Below, piece by piece: positions 36,086 to 43,520 of a DNA stretch of 64,000 bases; the stretch's first letter is position 1, and each line of letters starts with the position of its first letter. The notes below the pieces were generated by a model. It made no database searches. It was given only the letters and a program-made list of their open reading frames with translations, and had not been told where the DNA came from. The stretch comes from CAMLOF01 sp041913045 (lineage in GTDB: Bacteria > Pseudomonadota > Gammaproteobacteria > Burkholderiales > Burkholderiaceae_C). The stretch lies in assembly GCA_041913045.1 (NCBI GenBank), contig JAYSGB010000001.1, positions 186,001 to 250,000 on the forward strand, read 5' to 3'. The translations under genes were made by a program, and so were the position numbers.

Positions 36086-36346
36086 ATGAAACACTTCGTT
36101 CCCCAGTTCCCCGCCCGATTTGCCCCGGTGTTGTTTGGATTTGTCCTGTCAGGCCTGATGTCTTTGCTGGTGTCGGCCATATCCACACTGCGAAACGTCG
36201 GCCCGGACGCCCGCTTTCTTACGCTGTGGATGGGTGCCTGGCTGACGGCCTGGCTGATAGCGTTCCCCGTGGTGCTGCTGGTGGCACCCATGACTCGGCG
36301 TCTGGTTCAGCGCCTGGTCAAGGCGCCGCCAGCCGCCGCTCGCTGA
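36086..36346 (+). CDS. DUF2798 family small membrane protein
   Basis: 86 residues from ATG 36086; a TTG at 36068 is in frame but unlikely. FPARFAPVLFGFVLSGLMSL and FLTLWMGAWLTAWLIAFPVV are two membrane helices, and VAPMTRRLVQRLV closes the domain, all typical of DUF2798. It follows the DUF2938 gene by 39 bases, and the pair likely forms the response regulated by the MerR protein. Confidence 0.82.
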   Translation: MKHFVPQFPARFAPVLFGFVLSGLMSLLVSAISTLRNVGPDARFLTLWMGAWLTAWLIAFPVVLLVAPMTRRLVQRLVKAPPAAAR

Positions 36347-36371
36347 AAACGGCCTGCAAGAAGGCCGGGAA

Positions 36372-36614
36372 TCAGCGCCCTAGCTGCGCCAGCGCTGCCT
36401 GCAGCCCGGCCAGCCCGCCCACGCGCTGGTCGTTGATGAAGATCTGCGGCATCTGGCGCACGGCGGGGCCGCACTTCTCGTAGAAGGCCATGCGCTCGGC
36501 CTCGTCGTCGATCTTGATTTCCTCAAAATCCATGGAACGGGACTTCAGCAGCATCTTGGCCGACTCGCACTGCGGGCAAGCAGACTTGGAATAGACAACG
36601 ATCTTGAGTGACAT
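36372..36614 (-). CDS. Glutaredoxin family protein
   Basis: 80 residues. Thioredoxin-fold glutaredoxin with a CPQC active site (KSACPQCESAKMLL), a TVP-like cis-Pro loop (RQMPQIFINDQRVGG) and the usual length. It may reduce protein disulfides or glutathione mixed disulfides. It lies 23 bases after minE and may be cotranscribed with the min genes. Confidence 0.88.
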   Translation of the reverse strand: MSLKIVVYSKSACPQCESAKMLLKSRSMDFEEIKIDDEAERMAFYEKCGPAVRQMPQIFINDQRVGGLAGLQAALAQLGR

Positions 36615-36637
36615 GGGCGGAGTCTCGGTAAGTTGGG

Positions 36638-36898
36638 TCAGCGCGCGTCCGGCAGCTCGATCTTGACTTCGAGCACTTCCAGATTGTCCTGGCGTTCCAG
36701 GTTCACCTTGATGTCATCTGGGTTGATGCGCACGTACTTGCCGATCACGGCCACCAACTCGCGCTGCAGGTCGGGCAGGTAGTCGGGCTCGGCGGCGTTG
36801 CGGCCCGAGCGCTCGTGCGCCAGGATGATCTGCAACCGCTCCTTGGCAACACTCGCTGTTTTCTTCTTTTCACCCAGCAGGAAGGACAGGAAGGACAT
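36638..36898 (-). CDS. minE: Cell division topological specificity factor MinE
   Basis: 86 residues. MSFLSFLLGEKKKTASVAKE is the membrane-targeting and MinD-interacting start of MinE; AKERLQIILAHERSGR is the conserved anti-MinCD helix. The C-terminal half is the dimerisation domain. It lies three bases after the minD stop. It drives MinCD pole-to-pole oscillation. Confidence 0.95.
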   Translation of the reverse strand: MSFLSFLLGEKKKTASVAKERLQIILAHERSGRNAAEPDYLPDLQRELVAVIGKYVRINPDDIKVNLERQDNLEVLEVKIELPDAR

Positions 36899-36901
36899 GG
36901 G

Positions 36902-37717
36902 TCATTTCCCTCCAAAAAGCCGTTTGAAGAAGTTGGGCTTCTCGGCGTCGATGAAACGCAACGGGCGGTCGTTGCCCAGGAAGCGTTCGATCACGTCCTT
37001 GTAGGCTTCGGACACGTCGGTGCCCTGCATGTGCACGGCGGGCACGCCCTGGTTGGACGCCTGCAGCACGCTTTCGCTTTCGGGAATCACGCCAATGAGC
37101 TTGATGCGCAGGATGTCCTGGATGTCTTCCAGCGACAGCATCTGGCCGTCTTGCACGCGGTTGGGGTTGTAACGGGTGATGAGCAGGTGTTCCTTGATGG
37201 GCTCGCCGCCTTCCATGGCGCGCTTGGTCTTGCTGCCCAGCATGCCCAGAATGCGGTCGGAGTCGCGCACGCTGGAGACTTCGGGGTTGGTCACCACCAG
37301 GGCCTCGTCGGCGTAGTGCATGGCCATGAGGGCACCGGTCTCGATGCCCGCGGGGGAATCGCAGACGATGTAGTCAAAACCCATGCCTGCCAGGTCGTTG
37401 AGCACGCGCTCCACGCCGTCCTGCGTGAGCGCGTCCTTGTCGCGCGTCTGGCTGGCGGCCAGCACGAACAGGTTGTCGCACTGTTTGTCTTTGATGAGCG
37501 CCTGGTTCAGGTTGGCTTCGTTGTGGATGACGTTGATAAAGTCGTACACCACGCGGCGTTCGCAGCCCATGATGAGGTCGAGGTTGCGCAGACCCACGTC
37601 GAAATCGATCACCACGGTCTTGAAGCCTTTGAGAGCAAGGCCTGCGGCAAAGCTGGCACTGGTGGTGGTCTTGCCCACGCCGCCCTTGCCGGAGGTCACG
37701 ACAACGATTTTTGCCAT
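36902..37717 (-). CDS. minD: Septum site-determining ATPase MinD
   Basis: 271 residues. Deviant Walker A VVTSGKGGVGKTTTSASFAA, FDVGLRNLDLIMGCERR, and a C-terminal amphipathic membrane-targeting helix near FFKRLFGG. Membrane-bound ATP form recruits MinC. Order minC-minD-minE on the minus strand is the usual one. Confidence 0.96.
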   Translation of the reverse strand: MAKIVVVTSGKGGVGKTTTSASFAAGLALKGFKTVVIDFDVGLRNLDLIMGCERRVVYDFINVIHNEANLNQALIKDKQCDNLFVLAASQTRDKDALTQDGVERVLNDLAGMGFDYIVCDSPAGIETGALMAMHYADEALVVTNPEVSSVRDSDRILGMLGSKTKRAMEGGEPIKEHLLITRYNPNRVQDGQMLSLEDIQDILRIKLIGVIPESESVLQASNQGVPAVHMQGTDVSEAYKDVIERFLGNDRPLRFIDAEKPNFFKRLFGGK

Positions 37718-37735
37718 TTGGGTGGTTCTTTCAGA

Positions 37736-38491
37736 TCAGAGTATGGGTTCAAGAAGCAGTTTGTCGCCTTCGGCGCTGCTTTGCAGCCGCACCTGGGCGG
37801 CCTTGCCACGCACATTGTCGGGCAAAGGTACGTCGCTAGTCCGGTAAACACCAGCGATGGAAATGAGCTCCGCTTCCAGTGCCTGGGCAAAGATGCGGGC
37901 GTCGGCATTGCCGCGCGCACCTGCAATAGCCTTGCCGCGCAACGGCGCGTACACGTGGATGTGCCCGTCGGCAATGACTTCGGCACCGGGGTTGACCATG
38001 GCCAGCACCACCAGATCGCGCCCACGCGCATAAACCTGCTGGCCGGAGCGCAGGGGTTTGTCCACCACCAGGGCAGACGTGGTCGCTGCAGCCACCGGAG
38101 CAGCAGGGGCTGCCTGGGCGGCGGGTTGGGCAGTTTGCGCCGCTTGTGAGCGTGTCCAGGTGGCTTCCTGTGCCGTTACCAGGCCAGCAGCCAATGCCGC
38201 CTGGTGCTGTTCTTCACTACCCCCTTTGACGGCCACTGGCTGCAGCCGGTGCTCACGCAGCAAGGGCAGCAGGGCAGCAAAGTCAGGAACGGTGCTTTCT
38301 TCCTGCACACCAGACAGGTCGATCAACAGGGGATCGTTGTCGAAAAAGTCTGGCGTGTCGCCAAAACGCTGTGCAAGGTCTTGCGAAAGTTGCCGAACGT
38401 CGGTGCTGCGCAACAGCAATGCCACCAGGGGCAGCTGGGCACTCTTGATCTCGAAAGACAGGGCACCGGAGCCCGGGGAAGCGGATGACAT
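37736..38491 (-). CDS. minC: Septum formation inhibitor MinC
   Basis: 251 residues. An N-terminal domain (FEIKSAQLPLVALLL) acting on FtsZ is joined by an Ala/Pro/Gln-rich linker (residues about 125-145) to the C-terminal beta-helix (LRSGQQVYARGRDLVVLAMV, NPGAEVIADGHIHVYAPLRG). The gene is preceded by a 398-base gap with DnaA-box-like repeats. Confidence 0.95.
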   Translation of the reverse strand: MSSASPGSGALSFEIKSAQLPLVALLLRSTDVRQLSQDLAQRFGDTPDFFDNDPLLIDLSGVQEESTVPDFAALLPLLREHRLQPVAVKGGSEEQHQAALAAGLVTAQEATWTRSQAAQTAQPAAQAAPAAPVAAATTSALVVDKPLRSGQQVYARGRDLVVLAMVNPGAEVIADGHIHVYAPLRGKAIAGARGNADARIFAQALEAELISIAGVYRTSDVPLPDNVRGKAAQVRLQSSAEGDKLLLEPIL

Positions 38492-38662
38492 GCAGGGTTT
38501 GGAGGGCGAAAAGCCAAATCTTAACAGTCACGCAGACCAAAAACCCGCGGAAAGGGGCTGGAAGGCGGTCGGAGCGGGGCCAAGGCGGCGTACCTTGTTG
38601 TTCTTATTCTTCTTTGAATTTAATTTTTAAAGATAGTCGTAGTAGTAAGCACCGCCCGATTC

Positions 38663-38830
38663 TGTGGACAAGGCCATTTTGTGTTTTGCGGTCAAGCACT
38701 TGCAAAACTTCAAACCATGTGGAGCAGGGCCTTGGACGGCTTGTGGAAACAGGTAACAAGTCGGGGGTTATTCAAGTTTCTGTGGATAAGTTGTATGTTG
38801 TCAATTTTTTATCCACAGACTTGTTGATAA
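38663..38830. promoter_or_regulatory. DnaA-box-like cluster upstream of minC
   Basis: Within 168 bases there are two perfect DnaA boxes in opposite orientation, TGTGGATAA (38781-38789) and TTATCCACA (38809-38817), and two with one mismatch, TGTGGACAA (38663-38671) and TGTTGATAA (38822-38830). Weaker TGTGGA elements are at 38718 and 38742. Nearby runs of A/T occur at 38610-38640 and 38802-38810. No dnaA, dnaN or rpmH gene is present, so I do not call it oriC. It could be a DnaA-controlled minC promoter or a DnaA-titration site. The rest of the gap 38492-38889 holds no gene. Confidence 0.55.
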
Positions 38831-38832
38831 GC

Positions 38833-38856
38833 AAAAAAAACCAGCCCGAAGGCTGG
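38833..38856 (-). terminator. Intrinsic terminator of the Spy-like gene
   Basis: On the minus strand CCAGCC-TTCG-GGCTGG is followed by eight T residues. It lies 33 bases downstream of the Spy-like stop codon. The same position borders the DnaA-box cluster and insulates minC from it. Confidence 0.9.
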
Positions 38857-38889
38857 AAAGTTGAGGAAACGGGTTCGCGGTGCTGAAAA

Positions 38890-39393
38890 TCAGCCGTGCA
38901 TGGGGCCGTGGCCACCGTGTTGGCCGCCTTTGCGGTCGCCGTGGCGGCCCATGCGCTGGTGTTGCTCGTCAAACGCTTTTTGCTGCTCGGGTGTGAGCGT
39001 GGCGTAGAACTTTTTCACGGCTTCCAGGCGCTGGTTCATGTGCGCTTCGCGCTCGCTGCGCAGGGCCTGCATCTTTTCCATGCGCTGCGGGGTGGTCAGC
39101 TTGTCCCACTCGGCGCGGTCCAGGCGCTGGGCCGGTGCCTTGGGCGGCTGCATGGATGCGGTGAATTCCTTCCACGCGCCTTCCTGGGCGGGGGTCAGCT
39201 TCAGGGCTTCCTTCAGGCGGGTTTCATGTTCGGCCATGCGCTTTTGCATGCGTTCCTGCATGCGCTCGGCACGGGGGCTGTCTTCCATGTTGCAACTGCC
39301 ACGGCCGCCGCCAAAGGCCCAGGCGGTGGCGGTGGTGCCCAGCACGCCAGCGGCGGCAGTGACGATAAGCAGGCGTTTGGTGATGGGTTTCAT
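38890..39393 (-). CDS. Spy/CpxP family periplasmic protein
   Basis: 167 residues from ATG 39393, which follows a purine-rich AAAGGAAG; an in-frame start at 39501 would precede the signal peptide. The signal region KRLLIVTAAAGVLGTTATA ends near AWAFGG. Two LTPxQ motifs characteristic of the family occur (LKLTPAQEGAWKEF and ATLTPEQQKAFDEQ). The tail is His/Gly-rich (HGDRKGGQHGGHGPMHG), suggesting metal binding. Likely an envelope-stress chaperone or metal-binding protein; it lies beside copper genes. Confidence 0.85.
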   Translation of the reverse strand: MKPITKRLLIVTAAAGVLGTTATAWAFGGGRGSCNMEDSPRAERMQERMQKRMAEHETRLKEALKLTPAQEGAWKEFTASMQPPKAPAQRLDRAEWDKLTTPQRMEKMQALRSEREAHMNQRLEAVKKFYATLTPEQQKAFDEQHQRMGRHGDRKGGQHGGHGPMHG

Positions 39394-39497
39394 GGGGCTT
39401 CCTTTCCTTTGCGGTTGCGGTGAGGAAAGTGTCTGCCCCGCGTGTTTCGCGGAAACCCCTGGTACGTGACGCTTGTGTAAAGAAGCGTCACGGTTTG

Positions 39498-39935
39498 TCA
39501 AAGCCCGGCCAGGTCGTCGAGGATGGGGCAGTCGGGCCGGTCGTTGCCCTGGCAGCAGTGGGTGAGGTGTTGCAGGCTGCGTTCCATGGCCTGCAGTTGT
39601 TCAATGCGTTGGCGCAGAGCATGCACATGGCGCTGCGCAATGCCTTTGACCTGGGCGCTGGCGCGGGCCTTGTCGTGCCACAGGCCTACGAGTTCGCCAA
39701 TGTCGGGCATGGAAAAGCCCAGGTCGCGTGCCCGCTTGATGAAGCGTAGGGTATGTACGTCGGCAGCGCTGTAGAGGCGGTAGCCACTGTCGGTGCGGCC
39801 CACCGGGGCCAGCAGCCCCAGCGATTCGTAGTGCCGCACCATCTTGGCCGACACCCCCGAAAGTGCTGCCGCCTGGCCTATGTGTACCGGCCAGCCGCTG
39901 GCAGGCAGCGGGGCCGTGTCGGCGTGGACTTTCAT
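39498..39935 (-). CDS. CueR-like MerR family copper regulator
   Basis: 145 residues. The N-terminal MerR helix-turn-helix is IGQAAALSGVSAKMVRHYES. The C-terminal metal loop CCQGNDRPDCPILDDL has the two cysteines spaced as in CueR (C-x7-C with the first Cys doubled). It lies 16 bases after the CopZ-like gene and is likely cotranscribed with it from the promoter at 40197-40227. It should activate both that promoter and the copA promoter. Confidence 0.88.
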   Translation of the reverse strand: MKVHADTAPLPASGWPVHIGQAAALSGVSAKMVRHYESLGLLAPVGRTDSGYRLYSAADVHTLRFIKRARDLGFSMPDIGELVGLWHDKARASAQVKGIAQRHVHALRQRIEQLQAMERSLQHLTHCCQGNDRPDCPILDDLAGL

Positions 39936-39951
39936 CTTCAGGGGCTCTGTT

Positions 39952-40149
39952 TCAGGCGGCTACCTTGTAGCCTTCTTCGGCAATGGCCTGGGCAATGGCG
40001 TCGCGCGGCTGGGCGGATTCCACTTCCACCTTGTTCTGCTGGCGATCAATGCGCACCTGGGCTTGTGGGTCCAGCGTCTTGATGGCCTGGGTCACGGCTT
40101 TTTCGCAATGGCCGCAGGTCATGCCGGTCACGGTGAAGGTCTGGGTCAT
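39952..40149 (-). CDS. copZ: Heavy-metal-associated domain protein (CopZ-like copper chaperone)
   Basis: 65 residues from ATG 40149. The whole protein is one HMA ferredoxin-like fold with the metal site GMTCGHC. It should bind Cu(I) and pass it to CopA, which is encoded divergently. A MerR-type promoter lies 48 bases upstream of the start codon. Confidence 0.9.
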   Translation of the reverse strand: MTQTFTVTGMTCGHCEKAVTQAIKTLDPQAQVRIDRQQNKVEVESAQPRDAIAQAIAEEGYKVAA

Positions 40150-40196
40150 GGTGGATCTCCTGTTTGAAAAGAGGTTGATGAGGAGTTGTGGAAGGA

Positions 40197-40227
40197 AGTA
40201 TGAACCTTTCCATCGTGGGAAGGTCAA
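40197..40227 (-). promoter_or_regulatory. CueR-type promoter of copZ (19-base spacer)
   Basis: On the minus strand TTGACC (40222-40227) and CATACT (40197-40202) are 19 bases apart. The dyad ACCTTCC-N7-GAAAGGT (40204-40224) closely resembles the E. coli CueR box upstream of copA. Confidence 0.8.
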
Positions 40228-40252
40228 GGCCAGTTTTTTTCTGTGAAGCCGC

Positions 40253-40283
40253 TTGACTCTGACATGGTGTCAAGGTTCATACT
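40253..40283 (+). promoter_or_regulatory. MerR-type promoter of copA placed at the start codon
   Basis: TTGACT (40253-40258) and CATACT (40278-40283) are 19 bases apart; TTGAC and GTCAA (40269-40273) form a dyad inside. The expected transcription start, about seven bases after the -10, is at or next to the copA ATG at 40291, so the mRNA may be leaderless. No ribosome-binding site is visible before the ATG. Confidence 0.7.
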
Positions 40284-40290
40284 GCCTCAC

Positions 40291-42594
40291 ATGAACACTG
40301 CAACTACCCCCTTTGACGGTGCCGATGAGGTGTGCGAGCTGGACCTGGGCATTGGCGGCATGACTTGCGCTTCTTGTGTGTCGCGTGTGGAGCGCGCCTT
40401 GAAGAAGCTGCCTGGCGTGCAGGAGGCCACCGTGAACCTGGCCACCGAATCGGCCCGCGTGCGCTGGACCGAAACACCAGGTGCCGAAGACGCTTCTGGC
40501 CAACCCGCCATGGCTGCACGCATTCAACGTGCGGTGCGCGACGCGGGTTACGAGCCCCGGCCCATTGAGGTGGACGAAGCCGCCAACCAGGTGACCGTGC
40601 TGGGCGTGCCGCGGGACGCGTGGCCGGTGTTGCTGGGGGCCTTGCTTTCACTGCCCCTGGCCGGGCCCATGGTGGGCGACTTGCTGGGCAAGCACTGGAT
40701 GCTTGCCGCGTGGATTCAATTCCTGCTGGCCACGCCCGTGCAGTTTGTGTTGGGGGCGCGTTTTTATGTGGCGGGCTGGCACGCCTTGAAGGCCCGCACC
40801 GGCAACATGGAGTTGCTGGTGGCCATAGGCACCACGGCGGCCTGGGGCATGAGCACCTGGCTGTGGTGGCGTGCCGAACCCGACGAGATGGTGCACTTGT
40901 ATTTTGAGGCGTCGGCGGTGGTGATTACGCTGGTGTTGCTGGGCAAGTGGCTGGAGGCACGCGCCAAGCGCCAGACCACCGAGGCCATTCGTGCGCTGCA
41001 CGCCTTGCGGCCTGAGGTGGCGCACCTGCTGCCTGACGGCATCAAGCGCGAAGAGATGCAGGACGTGCCCGTGGCTGAACTGCTGCCGGGCGATGTGGTG
41101 ATGGTGCGCCCTGGCGAGCGACTGCCAGCCGATGGTGAGGTGCTTCAGGGGCAGACGCAGGTGGACGAGTCCATGCTGACGGGTGAGCCCATGCCGGTGA
41201 GCAAACAGCCGGGCGACCACGTGACCGGCGGCAGCTTGAACGGTGACGGCGCAGTGCAGGTGAGGGTGACCGCGGTGGGTTCACAAAGCGTGCTCAACCG
41301 CATCATTGCCCTGGTGCAGGACGCGCAAGCTGCGAAGGCCCCTGTGCAGCGCATGGTGGACCAGGTGGCCGCCGTGTTTGTGCCCACGGTGCTGGTGATT
41401 GCGCTGGTTACCTTTCTGGCCTGGTGGCTGTGGCAAGGTGCGCCGCTGGAAGAAGCACTGCTGCACGCCGTGGCGGTGCTGGTGATTGCCTGCCCCTGTG
41501 CGCTGGGGCTGGCCACGCCGGCGGCCATCATGGCGGGCACGGGTGTGGCGGCCAAGCACGGCATCCTCATCAAAGACGCGGAAGCGCTGGAAGTGGCGCA
41601 CCACGTGGACACCGTGGCCTTTGACAAGACGGGCACGCTCACCGTTGGCGAACCCCGGCTGGTGAAGCTGGTGCCCGCCGAAGGTGTGGACGAGGCAAGC
41701 GCCCTGCAGACAGCGGCTGCCTTGCAAGCGCAAAGCGAACACCCGCTGGCCCGTGCCGTGGTGCAGGCCGCTGCCGCTACATCTACCGATGCGCAGACTG
41801 CCGAGGACGTGCAGTCCGTGCCCGGCCGGGGCACACGCGGGTGGGTGCAGGGCACCTGGATCTATGTGGGCAGCCTGCGCTGGATGGAAGAACTGGGCGT
41901 GGCGCTGGGCCCGCTGGCCGAACAGGCCCGTGCACTGCAGGCCGAAGGAACCACCGTGTCTGCGCTGGCTTTGGGGCAGGGCGGTGAAACGGGTGCCGAG
42001 CCGGTCAACGTGCTTCCCCTGGCCCTGCTGGCGTTTGCTGACGAAGCCAAACCCGGTGCGGCCCAGGCCGTGGCCGAGTTGCGCGCGCGTGGTTTGCGGT
42101 TGACCATGATTTCGGGCGACAACCGGGGTGCTGCTGAAGCCATGGCCCGCCGCCTGGGCCTGCGGCCCGAAGAAGGCGAAGTGTTGGCCGAGGTGTTGCC
42201 CGGTGACAAGGCCGCACGGGTGGCCGAACTCAAGGCAGGCGGGCACCGTGTAGCCATGGTGGGCGATGGTGTGAACGACGCGCCCGCTCTGGCCGCTGCC
42301 GATGTGGGCATGGCCATGAGCCACGCGCAGGGCGGCTCTGATGTGGCCATGCATGCGGCGGGCATCACCCTGATGCGCGGCGACCCGTTGCTGGTGTCTG
42401 CGGCGCTGGACATCTCACGCCGCACCGTGGGCAAGATCCGCCAGAACCTGTTCTGGGCCTTCATCTACAACGTGGCGGGCATTCCGCTGGCAGCCCTGGG
42501 TTACCTGAACCCCGTGGTGGCTGGTGCAGCCATGGCACTGAGTTCGGTGAGCGTGGTGACCAACGCGTTGTTGCTCAAGCGGTGGCGGCCGTGA
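40291..42594 (+). CDS. copA: Copper-translocating P1B-type ATPase CopA
   Basis: 767 residues. One N-terminal HMA domain (GGMTCASCVSRVERALKK), the membrane Cu site ACPCALGLATP, phosphorylation motif DKTGTLT, TGE motif as LTGEPMP, and MVGDGVNDAPALAAADVG. It exports Cu(I) from the cytoplasm. ATG 40291 is the natural start next to the HMA domain. The 3' 180 bases are overlapped on the other strand by the DUF3079 reading frame. Confidence 0.95.
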   Translation: MNTATTPFDGADEVCELDLGIGGMTCASCVSRVERALKKLPGVQEATVNLATESARVRWTETPGAEDASGQPAMAARIQRAVRDAGYEPRPIEVDEAANQVTVLGVPRDAWPVLLGALLSLPLAGPMVGDLLGKHWMLAAWIQFLLATPVQFVLGARFYVAGWHALKARTGNMELLVAIGTTAAWGMSTWLWWRAEPDEMVHLYFEASAVVITLVLLGKWLEARAKRQTTEAIRALHALRPEVAHLLPDGIKREEMQDVPVAELLPGDVVMVRPGERLPADGEVLQGQTQVDESMLTGEPMPVSKQPGDHVTGGSLNGDGAVQVRVTAVGSQSVLNRIIALVQDAQAAKAPVQRMVDQVAAVFVPTVLVIALVTFLAWWLWQGAPLEEALLHAVAVLVIACPCALGLATPAAIMAGTGVAAKHGILIKDAEALEVAHHVDTVAFDKTGTLTVGEPRLVKLVPAEGVDEASALQTAAALQAQSEHPLARAVVQAAAATSTDAQTAEDVQSVPGRGTRGWVQGTWIYVGSLRWMEELGVALGPLAEQARALQAEGTTVSALALGQGGETGAEPVNVLPLALLAFADEAKPGAAQAVAELRARGLRLTMISGDNRGAAEAMARRLGLRPEEGEVLAEVLPGDKAARVAELKAGGHRVAMVGDGVNDAPALAAADVGMAMSHAQGGSDVAMHAAGITLMRGDPLLVSAALDISRRTVGKIRQNLFWAFIYNVAGIPLAALGYLNPVVAGAAMALSSVSVVTNALLLKRWRP

Positions 42595-42789
42595 GTCTTG
42601 ATGTCTTGCAATTTGGGAATGTTCTACCGGCGGCTGCCACTGGTTCCAGTCCGGCCCGAACAGTTCGGCTGGGTGCTGGGTCCGGTCGGACCCATTGCCG
42701 CAAGCCATGTCGCTTGCCGGGCAATATCTGTCGCAGCCCCAGCAGATGCGCTCGGGGTGCGCCGGGTTGATGGGAAATATCTTCGCCAC
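42415..42789 (-). CDS. DUF3079 protein with antisense C-terminal extension over copA
   Basis: 124 residues from GTG 42789. Residues 3-50 (KIFPINPAHPERICWGCDRY, CPASDMACGNGSDRTQHPAE, LFGPDW) match the small Cys-rich DUF3079 family, with cysteines that could bind a metal. The domain ends near residue 52, but no stop codon follows until 42415, so the frame runs 180 bases antisense into copA. Either the original stop was lost or the protein is naturally extended. It is divergent from the hemerythrin gene around an FNR-type box. Confidence 0.7.
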   Translation of the reverse strand: MAKIFPINPAHPERICWGCDRYCPASDMACGNGSDRTQHPAELFGPDWNQWQPPVEHSQIARHQDSRPPPLEQQRVGHHAHRTQCHGCTSHHGVQVTQGCQRNARHVVDEGPEQVLADLAHGAA

Positions 42790-42845
42790 GGTGGGTTGAT
42801 GAGTGTCTGCCCGCCGATTCTGGCCCGAAGGCGTACCCAGTGTGT

Positions 42846-42859
42846 TTGACATGCGTCAA
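42846..42859. promoter_or_regulatory. FNR/CRP-family binding site between DUF3079 and hemerythrin genes
   Basis: TTGAC-ATGC-GTCAA is a perfect 5-base dyad with the spacing of FNR/ANR/DNR sites (TTGAT-N4-ATCAA). It lies almost equidistant from the two divergent start codons (57 and 56 bases), suggesting oxygen or nitric-oxide control of both. Confidence 0.65.
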
Positions 42860-42914
42860 TGCAGAACGGCGATGGCACTGCCATCCTTGTGTCATCACTA
42901 GGAGACCCTTTTCC

Positions 42915-43499
42915 ATGGCCACCCCCGAAACCCTGCGCGTCATTCGCGATGAACACATGGCTCTTTCTGCCATGTTGCAGTCCCTGCACCTGCTGGTCCA
43001 GCAAGGCCCGGGTGACGACGCCAAGCGCTTCTTCGACACGTTGCGCGCCATGCTGTTCTACATAGACGAGTTCCCGGAGCGGCTGCACCACCCGAAGGAG
43101 TCGGACCTGCTGTTTCCGCGTGTGGTGCGGGTGGCGCCCAAGACGATGGCGGCCATTGAGCGGCTGGAGCAGGACCACATGAGGGGTGAGGCGTCGGTTC
43201 GCGAAATGCAGCACCTGCTGCTGGCCTGGGAACTGCTGGGCGATGCGCGCCGCGAGGCGTTCGTGGATGCTTACGACCGTTACATGCGCTTCTACCTGGA
43301 GCACATGCGGCTGGAGGAGCACGAGATACTGCCCGAGGCGGAGAGAAGCCTGAGTGCCGACGACTGGCGTGAGCTGGACGAGGCCTTTGGTGCCAACCGC
43401 GACCCGCTCACGGGCAAGTACCCGGCCACGCCGGAGTACGAGCGTTTGTTCCAGCGCATCGTGCACGACGCGCCAGCGCCCATCGGGCTGGGCGGTTGA
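42915..43499 (+). CDS. Hemerythrin-like domain protein
   Basis: 194 residues; AGGAGAC precedes ATG 42915. Four-helix bundle with di-iron ligand pattern: RVIRDEHMAL (first His), ERLHHPKESDLLFP (His-His-x-x-x-Asp/Glu), LEQDHMRGEAS (His) and LEHMRLEEHEILPEA (His, Glu). Such proteins bind oxygen or NO-linked iron or protect iron-sulfur centres. An FNR-type box upstream fits control by low oxygen or NO. Confidence 0.88.
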   Translation: MATPETLRVIRDEHMALSAMLQSLHLLVQQGPGDDAKRFFDTLRAMLFYIDEFPERLHHPKESDLLFPRVVRVAPKTMAAIERLEQDHMRGEASVREMQHLLLAWELLGDARREAFVDAYDRYMRFYLEHMRLEEHEILPEAERSLSADDWRELDEAFGANRDPLTGKYPATPEYERLFQRIVHDAPAPIGLGG

Positions 43500-43520
43500 C
43501 GGTTCCTGACCTTGGCCCGC

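Noticed and set aside
36815..38149. Open frame of 444 codons antisense to minE, minD and minC
   Set aside because: Shadow of the min genes, which are unambiguous.
38492..38889. Chromosomal origin of replication (oriC)
   Set aside because: DnaA boxes are present, but dnaA, dnaN, gyrB, rpmH and parAB are all absent from both sides; I report it only as a DnaA-box-like cluster.
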